Positions 33,601 through 45,800 of a stretch of 62,000 nucleotides of DNA are shown piece by piece (position 1 is the stretch's first letter; each line of letters opens with the position of its first letter). The DNA comes from Mesostigma viride (Eukaryota > Streptophyta > Mesostigmatophyceae > Mesostigmatales > Mesostigmataceae). The notes under the pieces were generated by a model that saw only the letters and a list, made by a program, of their open reading frames with translations, was not told the DNA's origin and made no database searches. Where the stretch lies: assembly GCA_009746045.1 (NCBI GenBank), contig RPFO01000156.1, positions 3,390,318 to 3,452,317 on the forward strand, given 5' to 3'. A program made the position numbers and the translations under genes.

Positions 33601-36600
33601 GTCTGGGCCATAGAATAGAGCTCTCTCCGGGGCTATCCTATCATCAAGACCTGTACTTGTGCTAGTGGGAACATCCTCACTTGCCACCTGACATGGGTTA
33701 GAACACAATAAGTCTCCTGCCTGGGATAAGCATGGCTACTGGCCCTCTGGAGAACATTGAAGGAGAGAAAAGGAGCCCTTTCCTGGCCTGATCACGTAGA
33801 GAAAACTTAATTCTGACACTTCCCGCCTGATTGCTCATGTTTCCCGATGGGCTGCGATCCCATATGATGCCTTCCCGGACCGCGCTCGGCACCCTGGCAG
33901 GCGACTACCAGTACCCTACGGGCATCGGCAGCGGGACAGGTGGCGCGTCCTCGGTGTTCCGCAGCACCACCACTGCGCACCACGACCATGTGGACAGGAA
34001 CGTGGGCCCTGTGCTGCCGCCGCCTGGCGCTCCAGGAGTGGACCCGGTGACCTATGCCAAGGTCAGTGCAATTGATACGACAATCGTGACCTTGGTTTTG
34101 CTCCAGTTCCTGTTTTTAATTAAAGCGGCGAGCGCACTGCCGTGCCGAATCAATGTGTGTTGTGTGTCTGTGTGTGTGTGTGTGTGTGAGTGAGTGTGCG
34201 TGTGTGTGTCTGTGTGTGTGTGTCTGTGTGTGTGTGTGTCTGTGTGTGTCTGTGCGTGTGTGTGCGTGTGTGTGTGTCTGGTGATCTCTCGCAGTCTGGT
34301 GGCATGAGATGAACGCGTCCTCAAGTCAAGGTGTATATGTCCAACGCTCAGCTTTCTCTCCAACATCTTTCAAACTCAAGCTGGTAAATCTTTGCATATT
34401 TGGTTTCTATTGCTCGCGTCCCGTTGTGCGCCCCCCGCAGGAGTACCTCAGCCCAGAGTTGAGCGCACGAGCCAAGACGGGGCCTGGGCCTGGCGCCTAT
34501 TTCGGTAAGCGGCTGTACGCAGCGCCTGGATGCACTCCGGATGGGTTGATTTTGGTGAGCACGGCCGCACGCAGCACCTGGGTGCACTCCGGTTCGATGG
34601 ATACGACCCCAACCCAGGCAGCAGTAGCGATGAATGGATGCGACCCCACCCCAGGGAGCAGTAGCGATGAATGGATGCAACCCCACCCCAAGCAGCAGTC
34701 GCGATGAATGACCCCACCCCAAGCAGCAGTAGGGTACGCACCATTCGACACCCACTTTGGAAAGGATGCTTGGGTTGCTTGCCCCATGCTTCAGTAAGGG
34801 AAGGGCTGCCGCCTGCCACGCTGGTAAAAGGAAGGGCAGCCACCTGCCACGCTGGTAAGGGAAGGGCAGCCACGGAGGCTGCGCGTAAGTTTCTCTGTCG
34901 GCACGCCGGCGTGGGAATACAGTGACTGTCTGAGTGTGGCCTCACTCGGGGGAATACGGCGTGATTGCTCAATAGCGCTCGTGTGTACCTGTAGGTACCT
35001 GTGAAGATGTGTGCCGCCACCCAGTATACTGAAGCCCTGTGTGATCGTCTCTCTCCATTGGCCCTAGTTGACCGCTGCACCGTTGGGCCCTGTTTATTGG
35101 CCCCTGCCTGCACCCGCAGACCCCTCGGATCGCTCCATCGCCATCAAGGATCCCAGGAAGATGTCCAGGTGAGATACACAGTTTCGAATGGGATATTTTG
35201 CATGCCAACGCTAATGGTATTTCGAGATGCACACAAAGCGCCTATCAGTACTCTACAGTAAAAGACGTACAGGCGAGATTGATGCATGGGTCGAAGCGTT
35301 ATACCACAGATGCTGGGGTCGGGTTGATGTCATGCGAGTAGAAGGCGCCCATATGATTACACCAAAAACATCTAACGCTGTTGCATGCGCTGTGCCTGAG
35401 GCAAGCAGCCACTGCTTAGCATCGGAGATGTAGCGCTTTCCGTCGTGGGCTGGCTCGGTTTGGTGGGGGTTGCAGGCATTACCCGTTCATCCGAATGGCT
35501 GCATGGGTTTCGCTGGTAGATTTTTCTCAACAAAAGGATGAGAGTAGACTGGAGTAGCTTCTTGCACGGACACCAACATCCTGTTGGCTGACAGCATCCT
35601 GGTGGTAAACGTGCCTTCTGGCCTGCAACAGGTTCTCCCCGGCAGTAGGCGTGTGCTTCAGACAGCTGTGTAGCTTCTCGCGCTGACGATTACAGCATGT
35701 TGGCTCTACTTGGTGACAAGCGCGTGCATTACTTGGTGACAAACGTGTGCATTACGCCCGCAGCATGTTCTCCACCGGCAGTAGCCGCTTCATGAGACGG
35801 ACCGACGCCACCACGGCCAACTACCCAGACCTGGGACCTGCGACGTACGAGCCCAAGGTGAGCCCAGGTGTCGTGCGCACTTGATAAGAAACTTGATACG
35901 AAACATGATAACAAACTTGATACGAAACATTATTAGTAATTTGATACGAAACATTATAAGCAACTTGATACGAAACATTATAAGAAACTTGATAAGAAAC
36001 ATGATACGAAACATTATAAGAAGCACAACAAGAAACATGATAAGAAACGTAATAAGAAAACATACTTCGTGGTACATACATGCCCACGGTGAGGCAGGGA
36101 GTAGTAAGCAGATGGTAATAAACATTAATAAGAAGCTTGAAGGTAAACATGATTATACGCATGATTATGAGCATGATAATAAACATACATACAAGCCCAA
36201 CGTGAGGCTGCAAATGTTGAACATCCGTCTGAGCAACGCCACTGGGGCGCGGGCACGAGCACAGGTCCTTCCAAATGTTGAGTGCGTGGTGCTCCCTCCG
36301 TGTGTGTGCCGTGTGTGTGCATGTGCGCATTTGCGTGCAGCTTGGCAAGCATCGCATGCAAACGTGCATATGCGTGCACGCAATGTGCGGGCGATAGTGC
36401 ACTGAGATGCACGCACACAGACAACTCCCCCCTACCCCCCCACACTCCACCCTCAAACTGCCTTACTTGCATGTGCACAGGCACTCGTACAGCAGGCACA
36501 AATGAGAAAACTTGTGCATACACACGCAATGGCTTGTGTTGTGTTTGCAGCGGCACGTCTTTGTACTTGGCTGTTTGTATTAGGCCCTTAGCTGCCCCTC

Positions 36601-37198
36601 CTAGGCAAGGGATACCAGTCATTTCTGCCTAATGGACGGCACATATCCTTCTGTCAAGTGCCTTGCAGATACCTTCGAGGCTAATTTCTACATTTCTCTA
36701 TTTAAATTTCTTGCTCTTCTGCTCAACCCTCCCCCTGCCACGGCCCCCGCCACATCCAGCTTCCCAGCGGGACCTTCGACGACCAGCGAGCTGGCAACGG
36801 CGCGGTGTCCTACCGCCCCCCGCCGCATCGAGAGCCGTCGCGCGGTGGCAACGCGAGCGCAAGGAGCGAGCCGGTCAAGCAGATACCAGGGCCAGGTGAG
36901 CGCAGGGGGCAGGGGGAAGGGGTGCAGGGGGCAGGGGTGATAGCGTTCGTTGGTGGGCACTGACCTATGGGCGCTTTTGTTGCTTTCCCCACTTCCTTGA
37001 CTCTGGCCAGACTTAGCGGCCGCCTCGCTGACCTGGCCCACTACATGACCACGCTCCTTCGTCGCCTTGCTTGCTCGCTTGCATGTACGTGTTCCCCTCC
37101 TGCTTCTACCGCCCCCTCTGAGCGCACCAGCCTACTACAAGCCGGAGCTGCCGCGCAAGCAGTCCTACAACCTCAATGCGGGCAAGAACTGGGTATGA
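27651..37198 (+). CDS. Sperm-tail PG-rich repeat (SHIPPO/ODF3-like, STPG) protein, 12 exons, 5' end not found
   Basis: Exons: 27651-27711, 28133-28232, 28771-28878, 29969-29987, 30968-31161, 32522-32627, 33901-34061, 34441-34504, 35120-35168, 35764-35857, 36760-36895 and 37131-37198 (stop TGA 37196-37198). All splices are GT-AG and phases are continuous, giving 385 residues. The defining short repeats recur with irregular spacing: NPGPGSY, RPGPGPGAY, GPGPGEY, PAPGDY, GPGPGAY, DLGPATY and PGPAYY, along with TSTIPARF, FASTAPRF and STGSSRF segments typical of STPG proteins. The C-terminus, SYNLNAGKNWV, also suits the family. Such proteins associate with ciliary doublet microtubules, so this is probably an axonemal component. 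A terminal GTATGA could alternatively be a splice donor, extending the protein. The initiator exon lies upstream and was not identified. Confidence 0.88.
28918..29049. repeat. 33-bp tandem repeat, four copies, in STPG intron 3
   Basis: Units begin GACAGAACGCGCTGGGCATC and are spaced 33 bp apart. A run of about 16 G follows near 29082. A short (TAGGG) run at about 29283-29303 resembles telomere-like sequence but is too brief to call. Confidence 0.8.
29385..29800. repeat. 9-bp minisatellite (TTCTGCTAA)n in STPG intron 3
   Basis: A central block of uniform TTCTGCTAA units (about 29515-29720) is flanked by TTCTGATAA, TTCTGGTAA and TTCTGCACA variants. A LINE-tail-like AAATTAAATTATAACAGGAC interrupts it at about 29719. 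Frames encode Asn-Ser-Ala or Ile-Leu repeats that are not genes. Confidence 0.88.
31261..31570. repeat. 86-bp tandem repeat built from two 43-bp halves, in STPG intron 5
   Basis: ACCATTGGCAGTAGGG recurs at 31261, 31347, 31433 and 31519, exactly 86 bp apart. Each unit contains two related halves (GGCAGTAGGGTACTTATCC and TTCAGTAGGGTATTTATCG). Confidence 0.85.
32784..33345. repeat. 42-bp tandem repeat, about 13 copies, in STPG intron 6
   Basis: Unit starts AGGTCCATTGGCTAATTACA and continues GGTTTGGATGATCTTTAGTGAG. Variants (CTTTCGTGAG, ACAGATTTGG, ATTAGC) recur in several units, so the array has internal subtypes. Confidence 0.9.
34150..34285. repeat. (GT)n-rich microsatellite in STPG intron 7
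   Basis: An interrupted TG/TC dinucleotide tract of about 135 bp between two STPG exons. Confidence 0.85.
34595..34740. repeat. Short 30-36 bp tandem repeat in STPG intron 8
   Basis: Three to four units of AGCAGTAGCGATGAATGGATG followed by CRACCCCACCCCA, the last one shortened. Confidence 0.7.
35880..36065. repeat. AT-rich 16-17 bp degenerate repeat in STPG intron 10
   Basis: Repeats of ACTTGATACGAAACATTATAAG with AAGAAACATGATACGAAACA variants, starting about 20 bp after the donor at 35858. Confidence 0.75.
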
Positions 37199-37352
37199 CC
37201 GCCTCAGCTCCCATGGTGGATCATGCATCGGTATGACCGCCTTAGCTCCCATGGTGGATTATGCATCGGTATGACCGCCTCAGCTCCCATGGTGGATCAT
37301 GCATCGGTATGACCGCCTCAGCTCCCATGGTGGATCATGCATCGCGGCTGCG
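37199..37352. repeat. 38-bp tandem repeat immediately after the STPG stop codon
   Basis: Landmark GCCTCAGCTCCCATGGTGGA (one GCCTTAGC variant) at 37201, 37239, 37277 and 37315. Each unit regenerates the GGTATGACC sequence that carries the stop codon, so the array appears to have grown out of the coding-sequence end. Confidence 0.85.
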
Positions 37353-38756
37353 CCTGCTCCCACGGTGGATGCGTCGATCATCGCATCGCACTCGGCTGCT
37401 GCATCGGACTGCGATCGCTGCATTCTGCCGCTCAACAGCTCTTTCAGTGAAGAGCAAGCCCCTGGACGCATGGGCAGCCAGGAATGCCACAGGTGGCTTC
37501 CTCGCTGCCTACCGAGGCCTGCCCACTCGGCTGCCCCTTTGCTGCAGCTGTTCTGTCGCATCGACAAGTCAACAGCACCCGGCACATCCCTGCCACCGTC
37601 ATGTGTTTCCTTTGAAAGTGGGGCTGCTGACTGGCCACGTGACGTGAGGCAGGTGCTGAAACAACCCCCTGTGCGCCCCACTCTCTGGGCTTTCTTCTTC
37701 CATGCGACGCTTGGACCACATAGCACCCAAGGGGGATGTGGGCAGCTGCCCGGGAGGATGCCCCCTTTTTATAGCCCCGACTTCGCGCAGCGACCGCTGC
37801 TGGTGATACATCGCACAGCCTCTTTGGGCTGATGGGCTGCTAGCTCCTTTTGCTAGCCCTTTGCCAGTGGCTCACCTGTGGCAGGCAAGGCACGGTGCCA
37901 CCCGGCACGCCAGGCTCCACTTGCCACCATCTGCAGCTATGGAATGTGCTGAACGTGGGCGGTGCGTGGTGGATGCCAGCGCGGCACATGCCAGCCATGG
38001 ATGGCACGTGAACGCCCGCGCCCGCCCATGTGCAGCGTTGTGTCCATCTCCCCATCTCGGCACATCATGATGCTGATCCCGAAAGGCAGTGCTCATTGAT
38101 GGCTACTCTTTGCCCTTTGCTTGCTGCCTGCGTGGCAAGGACGGCTCATACGTGGAAGCTCGCTGACCGCGCATACCTTGAAACCACTTTACCTTCACCA
38201 GGCAGTTTGTTTGAGGCGCATACCGATGTGGGCGATCAGAGCTTTGACCCGAGATGTCCCAGGCTCTGCCATGCCTGCATGCATGCAGAAATGACCACCT
38301 GAATGTAAATGACCACCTTTTACGAATTGTACACCGCCATACGGTACTCCATAACATGCACTCGCGTGCATGGCCATGAGATCGAAATACATCCCGCTGT
38401 GGCATTGTGTTTCCAAGGCACTGGCGCTATGAGAATATTTCAGAAGGTGGGTGAAAACAGCCTCTAAGATAAGGCATGCATTTTTCTGCCCAGAAGCCAC
38501 GCCGGCACGAAGGATATCATCCATTGGTATATGGCATTTATGTCAACTGTGTGTTTTGGAGGGCTTTCCAAAGCCTAGCTATGGCCTATGAGGCTCGGCT
38601 CTCACGTGCAAAGGTGCACCAGCTGGCCCGAGCCGGTCAAAGTGCTAGTCAATCGCCTTATCCAGCTTGGGCATCTGCCCTAGTTTATGGGGTAGATACA
38701 CAGACAGTATCCTTGCCACAAGCATCTGGGTGGCAGGAGGAATGCAAAGAGTTAGA
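37353..38756. other. 3' flank of the STPG gene
   Basis: No second gene recognised. A TGTAA element at about 38305 could be the polyadenylation signal of a long 3' untranslated region; this is inferred only from the motif. Open frames on both strands have no recognisable motifs. Confidence 0.3.
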
Positions 38757-38940
38757 TTAATTAATTAATTAATTAATTAATAAGCACGTGACTGCGTCAC
38801 GTGGGTGCCAATACAGAGTAAAGGAACCTTCAACCCTTTATAGACAACGAGGAGGGAGGGTGCCCTAGCTTCTCTCACTGCCACAAGCTACAGAGCGCTC
38901 TCTCCACAGCATGGTGCCGGGGCGCAACACTGGGTGCAAT
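38757..38940 (-). mobile_element. LINE 3'-end fragment (hairpin family A), minus orientation
   Basis: A run of about six TTAA units is followed by CACGTGAC-TGC-GTCACGTG and the same 3' UTR block as at 395-565. The hairpin is perfect here. Confidence 0.65.
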
Positions 38941-39389
38941 ACAACAAATGCAATACAATAGGTATAGGCTGACGCATAGCTTACGCTACAAAGGTGAGGT
39001 GGGCTCAAGACGTCGGCTAAGGCGCAAGCTGATGGCCACAAGGCCTGCCAGAGCTAATTGAAGGTACTACAACGCTGTGCGCTAATTTCATTTCAAGCTA
39101 GTGCTGCCTAAGCTACCCCATAATCGATTGCCCCCATGTAGACAACTAGCTTGAGTGCTCTGTGAGTGCCCACAGTTTCTTGTTGACATAAAGGTCCCCG
39201 CCCCGCGCCAGTACACTTGGGGCTTCTCGGGGTTGGTCAAGAGTTAGACAGGGTAATGGTTTAGCTGTAATTGTGGCTTCATCTAAGGCTGCTGAGGCTG
39301 CACCAGCTGAGATTGAGCCATGTGGAATATAAATAATGTGGGATATAAATAATCAATAACACATAGGCTGCGTCCGGCCCGTGAGCATA

Positions 39390-39640
39390 ATCCTCAACGG
39401 AAATGGATGGTGGGATGGAATGGGTGCCTATCTAGCTATAATCTCTATAGTTGTTCGTGTGCACTGTTGCACAAGCACTTCGGCCGGCCCAATATCGACC
39501 AAATCAACGTGGTAGGTACTGTATTTGATCACGTACATGCGTCACATAATCCATTCCATCCCATGTTCCCCTCCCACTGATCGAGGACTTATGCTCACGT
39601 GACGCAGTCACGTGTACATTAATGATTAATTAATAAATGC
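39390..39640 (+). mobile_element. LINE 3'-end fragment (hairpin family A), plus orientation
   Basis: Contains CCATTCCATCCCATGTTCCC, CTCACGTGACGCAGTCACGTG and an ATTAATGATTAATTAATAAAT tail, the reverse complement of the arrangement at 12522-12600. Together with 38757-38940 it forms an inverted pair of retrotransposon ends. Confidence 0.6.
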
Positions 39641-39659
39641 GTCACGTATGTACGTGCCC

Positions 39660-39800
39660 CACTGACTTGGGGGGCCGATTGTCTTAATAACCTCCTGCCA
39701 TTTCTTTTTGCGAGCTAGTCATTAGCCTAGCTCCAGATTACAGATAAGCCAGGAAGCTGCACGCGCGTGAGCCCCTTTGTCCTAGGGTAATGTCCATCTG
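39660..39800 (-). mobile_element. Minus-strand LINE 3'-region remnant
   Basis: ATTACAGATAAGCCAGGAAGCTGCACGCGCGTGAGCCC is a diverged match to the LINE segment at 12758-12800 (ATTACAGACAAACCAGGAGGCTGCCCGGGGGTGAGCCC). It lies within the 3' flank of the sterol gene. Confidence 0.4.
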
Positions 39801-39894
39801 CGCTAAAGCGAAGTTCACTGCATTACATGCATGGCCCAGCTGCAAACTCCACTGAAATGATACGTTTACTGTCATGCGGCAAATATCAGCTTCA

Positions 39895-42800
39895 TCAAGA
39901 CATGAAGGATATACCAGCGGATGCTGGCCCATCATAGGAGGGCTTGTACGCGGCGATCGGCCCCACAAAGAGGCGCCAGAAATCTAGCAAGATGGTCACG
40001 ATCATCCCCGCTGCCAGCGAGTCGCAAGCTGCTCGTGTCCAAGTCCATTTATCGGTCGCCGTCTCATCCATCCTGCATCCATAGAGCCAGCCCGCAGAAA
40101 CCACATATGGAGGCCACATACGAACAATTATTTATTACCATCAGCCGGGTGGCAAGACTGGCTCTGCAGCACCTAGGGATCAAAAAGTGCATGCCAGACC
40201 TAAACTGTCCTGTCCAACATGGACGCAGGCAACACTGGTTGGCCATCTCCCAGATACATGCAACTGCGAAAGTACAGGCCCAGACGATAAACCAGTTGCT
40301 CAGTGATGTGCAAAGACTATGATGGAGAAGGTTCCATAAAGAAAAGTTTGTATGACTAGGCATGGTCGGGCAAAGCGGAAAAAGCACCCGAGCAATAGTA
40401 GACGCAGACGCATTGAAGGTATATTCCCCAAACAAAAACCTGAACAATTTTGTCTAATTTGAGAAGCCCGGTTTGTGATATTAGCCACAGAGAGCAACGC
40501 TGGGCGGTGACTGTCCATCATTCTTAATTCTTCAATCACTAATGATAGCATGCCGATTGCTCCCACTCGCGGGAAGATGCATGGAAGCAAAACGGAGGAC
40601 TGGGTGATGGACATGGATGAGGGAAACAGCTGACAGAAGAATTGCCATGGACTCCCGGGAATGCAGCATTATTTTATGAAACAGCTCGCAGTAAGCACCT
40701 ATAGCTCACAAAGGACATACTTCAATAATTGAGATCTCATGGGCAAGCAGCCGCACAAGCTGACAAGTGGGCAAGCAGCTCCGCAGCGCAGCGTGCACGC
40801 GAGCAAGCATGCATACACTTATGCACCGACCAACCCATCCACTTGTCCACCCACGCAAACACCCACGTGCGCCTGCCAGGGACCCACCGCCGGAACATGG
40901 GGAAGCTGATGAAGAAGTAGATGGCATAGAAGAGCGACCCAACCGTGTACATGGCCGTCTTGTCTGTGAACGTGTAGTACTCAAACTGTGCCGGATGCAT
41001 GTTGCAGACAAGGCATTAGGCATAGATGTGAGTATAAAGGCCGTCTTGTCAGTAAACATGTAGTACTCAAATCGCGCGGTTTTGTGCCGTACAGAAGTTG
41101 CAGACACAACAAGGCATCAATGTGATTATATGGCGGCCTTGCCCGTGAAAATTTAGTGCTCAAACTGCGGGGTTTATGCCGTACAAGATGCACATGCACG
41201 GAGACACGCGCGCTCCAGCAAGTTGCGACTAAAAGGCCGTCTTGCCTTCCTCAAGTCAGGTGTGACCAAAGGGCCGTCTAGCCCATGAACGACGTGCAGT
41301 ACTCAGACTGCCAGTCCCGCAAGTTACAGACCCAATGAGGCGTAAATGTGAGTACATGGCATACATGTGAGTTCATGGCCATCTTGTCGGTGAGTGTGTG
41401 GTACCCAGAACTGGCAGCCGCAAGTAGCACACACGAGGCGACCAGCGCGTCCAGTCATGGCTCACCATCCACCTGGTGGATGCAGTCTACGAGCTTTAAT
41501 CAATCCTCATGGGCGTGTGCATGCAATGAGCGGGCACCCCCAAACCAGGGCCGGAAGAGAAAGGCAGCGCCAAGTACATGTTGTCTTTATTCGCGCATGT
41601 CATCAAAGAAACTTCGAAAACCAAGCGGAGGACATGAGAGTAGAGTAAGGAAATAAGAGTACCAAAAAGGTAGAGTATAATCCACGGCCATAATAATACC
41701 AGAGACCTCACCTAAGAGTACCCAAAAGGTAGAGTATAACCCACGGCCATAGTAATACCGAAGACCGCACCTAAGAGTACCGAAAAGGTAGAGTATAACC
41801 CACGGCCATAGTAATACCAGAGATCTCACCTAAGAGTACCCAAAAGGTAGAGTATAACCCACGGCCATAGTTATACCAGAGACCTCACCTAAGAGTACCC
41901 AAAAGGTAGAGTATAACCCACGGCCATAGTTATACCAGAGACCTCACCTGAGAGTACCCAAAAGGTAGAGTATAACTCATGGCCATAGTAATACCGAAGA
42001 CCTCACCTAAGAGTACCAAAAAGGTATAGTATAACCCACGGCCATGGTAATACCGAAGACCTCACCTAAGAGTACCAAAAAGGTAGAGTATAACCCACGG
42101 CCATAGTAATACCGAAGACCGCACCTAAGAGTACCCAAAAGGTAGAGTATAACCCACGGCCATAGTTATACCAGAGACCTCACCGCAGGTTGCACGGAAA
42201 GCCGGGCCAAGTCCTCAAACTCTACCGGTAGCAACGTAGCTGACCAGCGAATGGTCAGCAGACAGCCGTCCTTGGGGGCCACCCAGGCATGGGTCAAAAT
42301 AGCAAGGCGAAACGGCAGGGAGCATTCCGGCTAATTGACATAGCTGACCTGCGGATAGTTACCAGAAAGACCTGGCTGTGTGAAATAACAAGACCCCTGT
42401 CGGCACGTGGCCCTACACGATTAAGTGCGACGCGAGGGAGGCAGGCAGCCTAGGGATGGCAAAGTAGATAGCCACAAAGGAGGCAATGATCAGCCGGGTT
42501 GCGGAAAAGCTGGAATAAGGAGGAGCCGCACCAACACAACTATACGATATGAGCTATCTAAGAGATCATTATGATCAATCAAAATGGTTTTGAAGGCTGC
42601 GCCACCCCCCTGGGCGCGCAAGTACCTCGAGCACTAGTGTATGGCTCGTTCTCGTGCCCCGACGCGCTGGTGCTAGCGCCCACACTCACATGGGCAATGG
42701 TCAGCGTCTCCATGTAGGCGGTGATATACGACAGCACAACGACCGCGACCGCTTGCACCACGAGGCGCGCGGGCCGAGGGAGGGAGGCCACCCATTGGGT

Positions 42801-45800
42801 GTTGTCCAGCCGGCGCAGGGTCATGTTGGATATCGAGTGGTAGAAGCAGAAGTAGGCGTGGGTCAGCAGGTAGAGGGGGATCGGTACCTGGAGGGCGTGG
42901 GCAGGTGTGTGGACAAGGAGTGTTGAAAACGATGGCCAAATCTGTATTTTTGTTAGGCAGCAGGGTACAGTTCCGGATGCTGATTCCCGTTTACAATTGC
43001 AAGTATAAGGGCCAAGACAATAGCCAGCACGTGGACACTCATTTGGTCCAGTGAGAGCATATCCCTGCAGGTGAAGGTGGTCACCGCAAATAGGAATATT
43101 TTCAAAAATGATAACGTACTTTGGTCTATTTCCAATAGATAACATAACATAACCAATAGCCCTTGTTGCCGTCGATCGAGAAGAGTTCTGAGGAGCGAGT
43201 GTCGTCATCCTTGTTGTCACACCAGCAGTGATGGCCCCGCACATACGAAACGATAAGGGCCTAAAAGTGTCATCAACCGCCTCCCATCTCAGGATGGGAC
43301 TCCTTGAAAAAACAAGCAACATACGTTTCATTAATGATGCGTGCCCCCCACCCCACTCCCACCCCACCCCACCCCTGCCCCCGCTCGCTTTGAGGGTCAA
43401 ATTGTCAAAATGTGGGTCATGGCATTGAATTAAAGGGCATGAAACAGATAGTTAAGTAATCCATGTTGTCCCACAGACGTGTGGCAACACTTATAAAGAA
43501 CGCACCCGGTTGAGCAGGTACGATGGGAACAGGTACTGGGCGCCCAGCAGCTGGTAGAAGTAGTGCGTCCAAAAATAGTTGCCGATGAAGCTGTAGATGG
43601 CGATCCACACGTTGGCCTATCGTGGGCGCGTTGGCGGCCAATAAACAAACAGATACCGAAAAGAAACAACAAGTTATTCCTGACACTTCACATGTGCTGC
43701 AATGTCACATGCATGGTGGAGCAGGTGCCAGCATTTGTAGAGCGCATGTCAGCAAGCGTGCATAGCAACCCAGCTCACCACCATCCAAAAATGCCGCAAA
43801 ATAACCCAGGTGCTAGAAGTAATAACGGAATGGGCCACACAGGCGGCCAGCAGCGCAGCTTGCCAACGGCAGCTAGAAGCAGCCAGAGCTTTACCACGTC
43901 ACCAGGTGTGGCAGCTTGAGCGCGGTTTGCGGGGCCAAGCGCTTCCGAATAATCAGTACATACTCAAGTGCATACTGTAGTGTTAGTCATGTGTGCCGTA
44001 CGGATGCCAGAACATGACGTGATAAAAACTCATAACGTTAGCAGTGGACGACTCATCTGGCCCCGGCCAGCCTCTGATTTCACGCTAGCCAATTTGACAT
44101 TAGCACCAGGCACAGTGACATCAGCACCAGGCACGGTGACATCAGCACCGGGCACAGTGACATCAGCACCAGGCCCCGTGACATCAGCACCAGGCACCGT
44201 GAGTCTAGACAGGATGGATGTCGTGATGACGAAACACGCACCACACCACCCCGCAGCTAAACCAAGCGCTGAAGTCAAAAGGGACAGCATTGCCCTTGCT
44301 ATACATGTTGACATGAATGAAAGAGCACGCTGGCACAGTAGATAGCAGCCAAGGTGGATAGCAGCCCAGGTAGATAGCAGCCCAGGTAGATAGCAGCCAA
44401 GGAAGATAGCAGCCAAGGTAGATAGCAGCCAAGGTAGATAGCAGCCGAGGCAGATAGCAGGCGAGGTAGATAGCAGCCGAGGTAGATAACAGCCAAGGTA
44501 GATAGCAGCCTAGGTAGACAGAAGCCCAGTAGATGGCAGCCCAGGTAGATAGCAGCCCAGGTAGATAGCAGCCCAGGTAGATAGCAGCCCAGGTAGATAG
44601 CAGCCGAGGTAGATAGCAGCCGAGGTAGATAGCAGCCGAGGTAGATAGCAGCCAAGGTAGATTAGCGGCCCAGGTAGATAGCAGCCCAGGTAGATAGCAG
44701 CCCAGGTAGATAGCAGCCCAGGTAGGTAGGTATCCCGGCAAGGCTCTTGCCAGCTATGCCCGTGGCAGAGAGCAGGAATAATGAGGGGGAGGGGGGTTGG
44801 GAGGGCAAGATTGAAGGAAAGAACGGGTGGGGGGGTTGAGGTAATGAAGCGGGCCTTTTGCAGCTGTAGATGGGGGGCTGAGCGAGGCCTAAAGAAGGGA
44901 GCAGAAAAGATACTGAGATCTTGTTTCCAGTCTTCAACACCAAACCTAGAGCCGGCTCCTACCTGCGCGAGATAGCACAGGACACATGCCAGGCAAGACA
45001 GCTACAGGCAAGGCTAGGCAAAAGACTTACTAGGCAAGGCTAGGCAAAAGGCTTACTAGGAAAGGTTAGGCACAGCTAGGAAAAAGACCTACTAGGCAAG
45101 GCTTGACACGGCTAGGCAAAAGACTAAATAGGCAAGTCTAGGCAAAAGCCTTACTAGGCACGGTTAGGCACGGCAAGGCTTGTCTCCTACCTTAAACCAC
45201 CAGCGTTGGGTGATGGGTGTTGAGCGATCTGCCTGCAGAGCACAAGGGGAAGCCGTTACGTGTGCCAGCGCAAGGGTTAGTTTGCCAGTGCAAGGGCTAC
45301 TCAGACAGGGCATCCTCTTGGCCCGCCATTCTAGTGCATGACAGCCGGGGCGGTGAAGACCAGGGAAGGGGATGTGCTCAGGAGAAGACAGGGTCATCAA
45401 GCGCAGGGCCAAAACCTGGTTCCCAGGGACACCCTCCACTGCCTGCTGACCTGGCAGGTGGCAGCAGCAGGCGTACAGTAAGTACTTGCGTGTCATGTGC
45501 AGAGGCATGTCATGGAGTAGTATGCTAATCTCATTCTAAAACAAAAAGGCACACAATAAGCGCCAGGCCTGCGATACGTGGGTGGCCAAAGCACGCTGCT
45601 CAACCAGGAGTCACCTTTGGCCGGCTTCCGCCGGCGTGACCCAGTGATTAGTTCTACTACTCACATCCGCCCCCATGGGGCCAGCAGTTAGATTCGATCC
45701 ACTGGTTCATATCGGAGAATTTCAAACGCACTTGCACCGCTCTCCGGTAAAGAGCTTTTTCGCAGTTGGACTATCGCTTGGGATGCCTTCAGATCAGGAG

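Noticed and set aside
44205-44741. A minus-strand frame resembling a multi-pass membrane protein (YLGCYLPGLLSTWAA)
   Set aside because: It is the translation of the 16-bp minisatellite.
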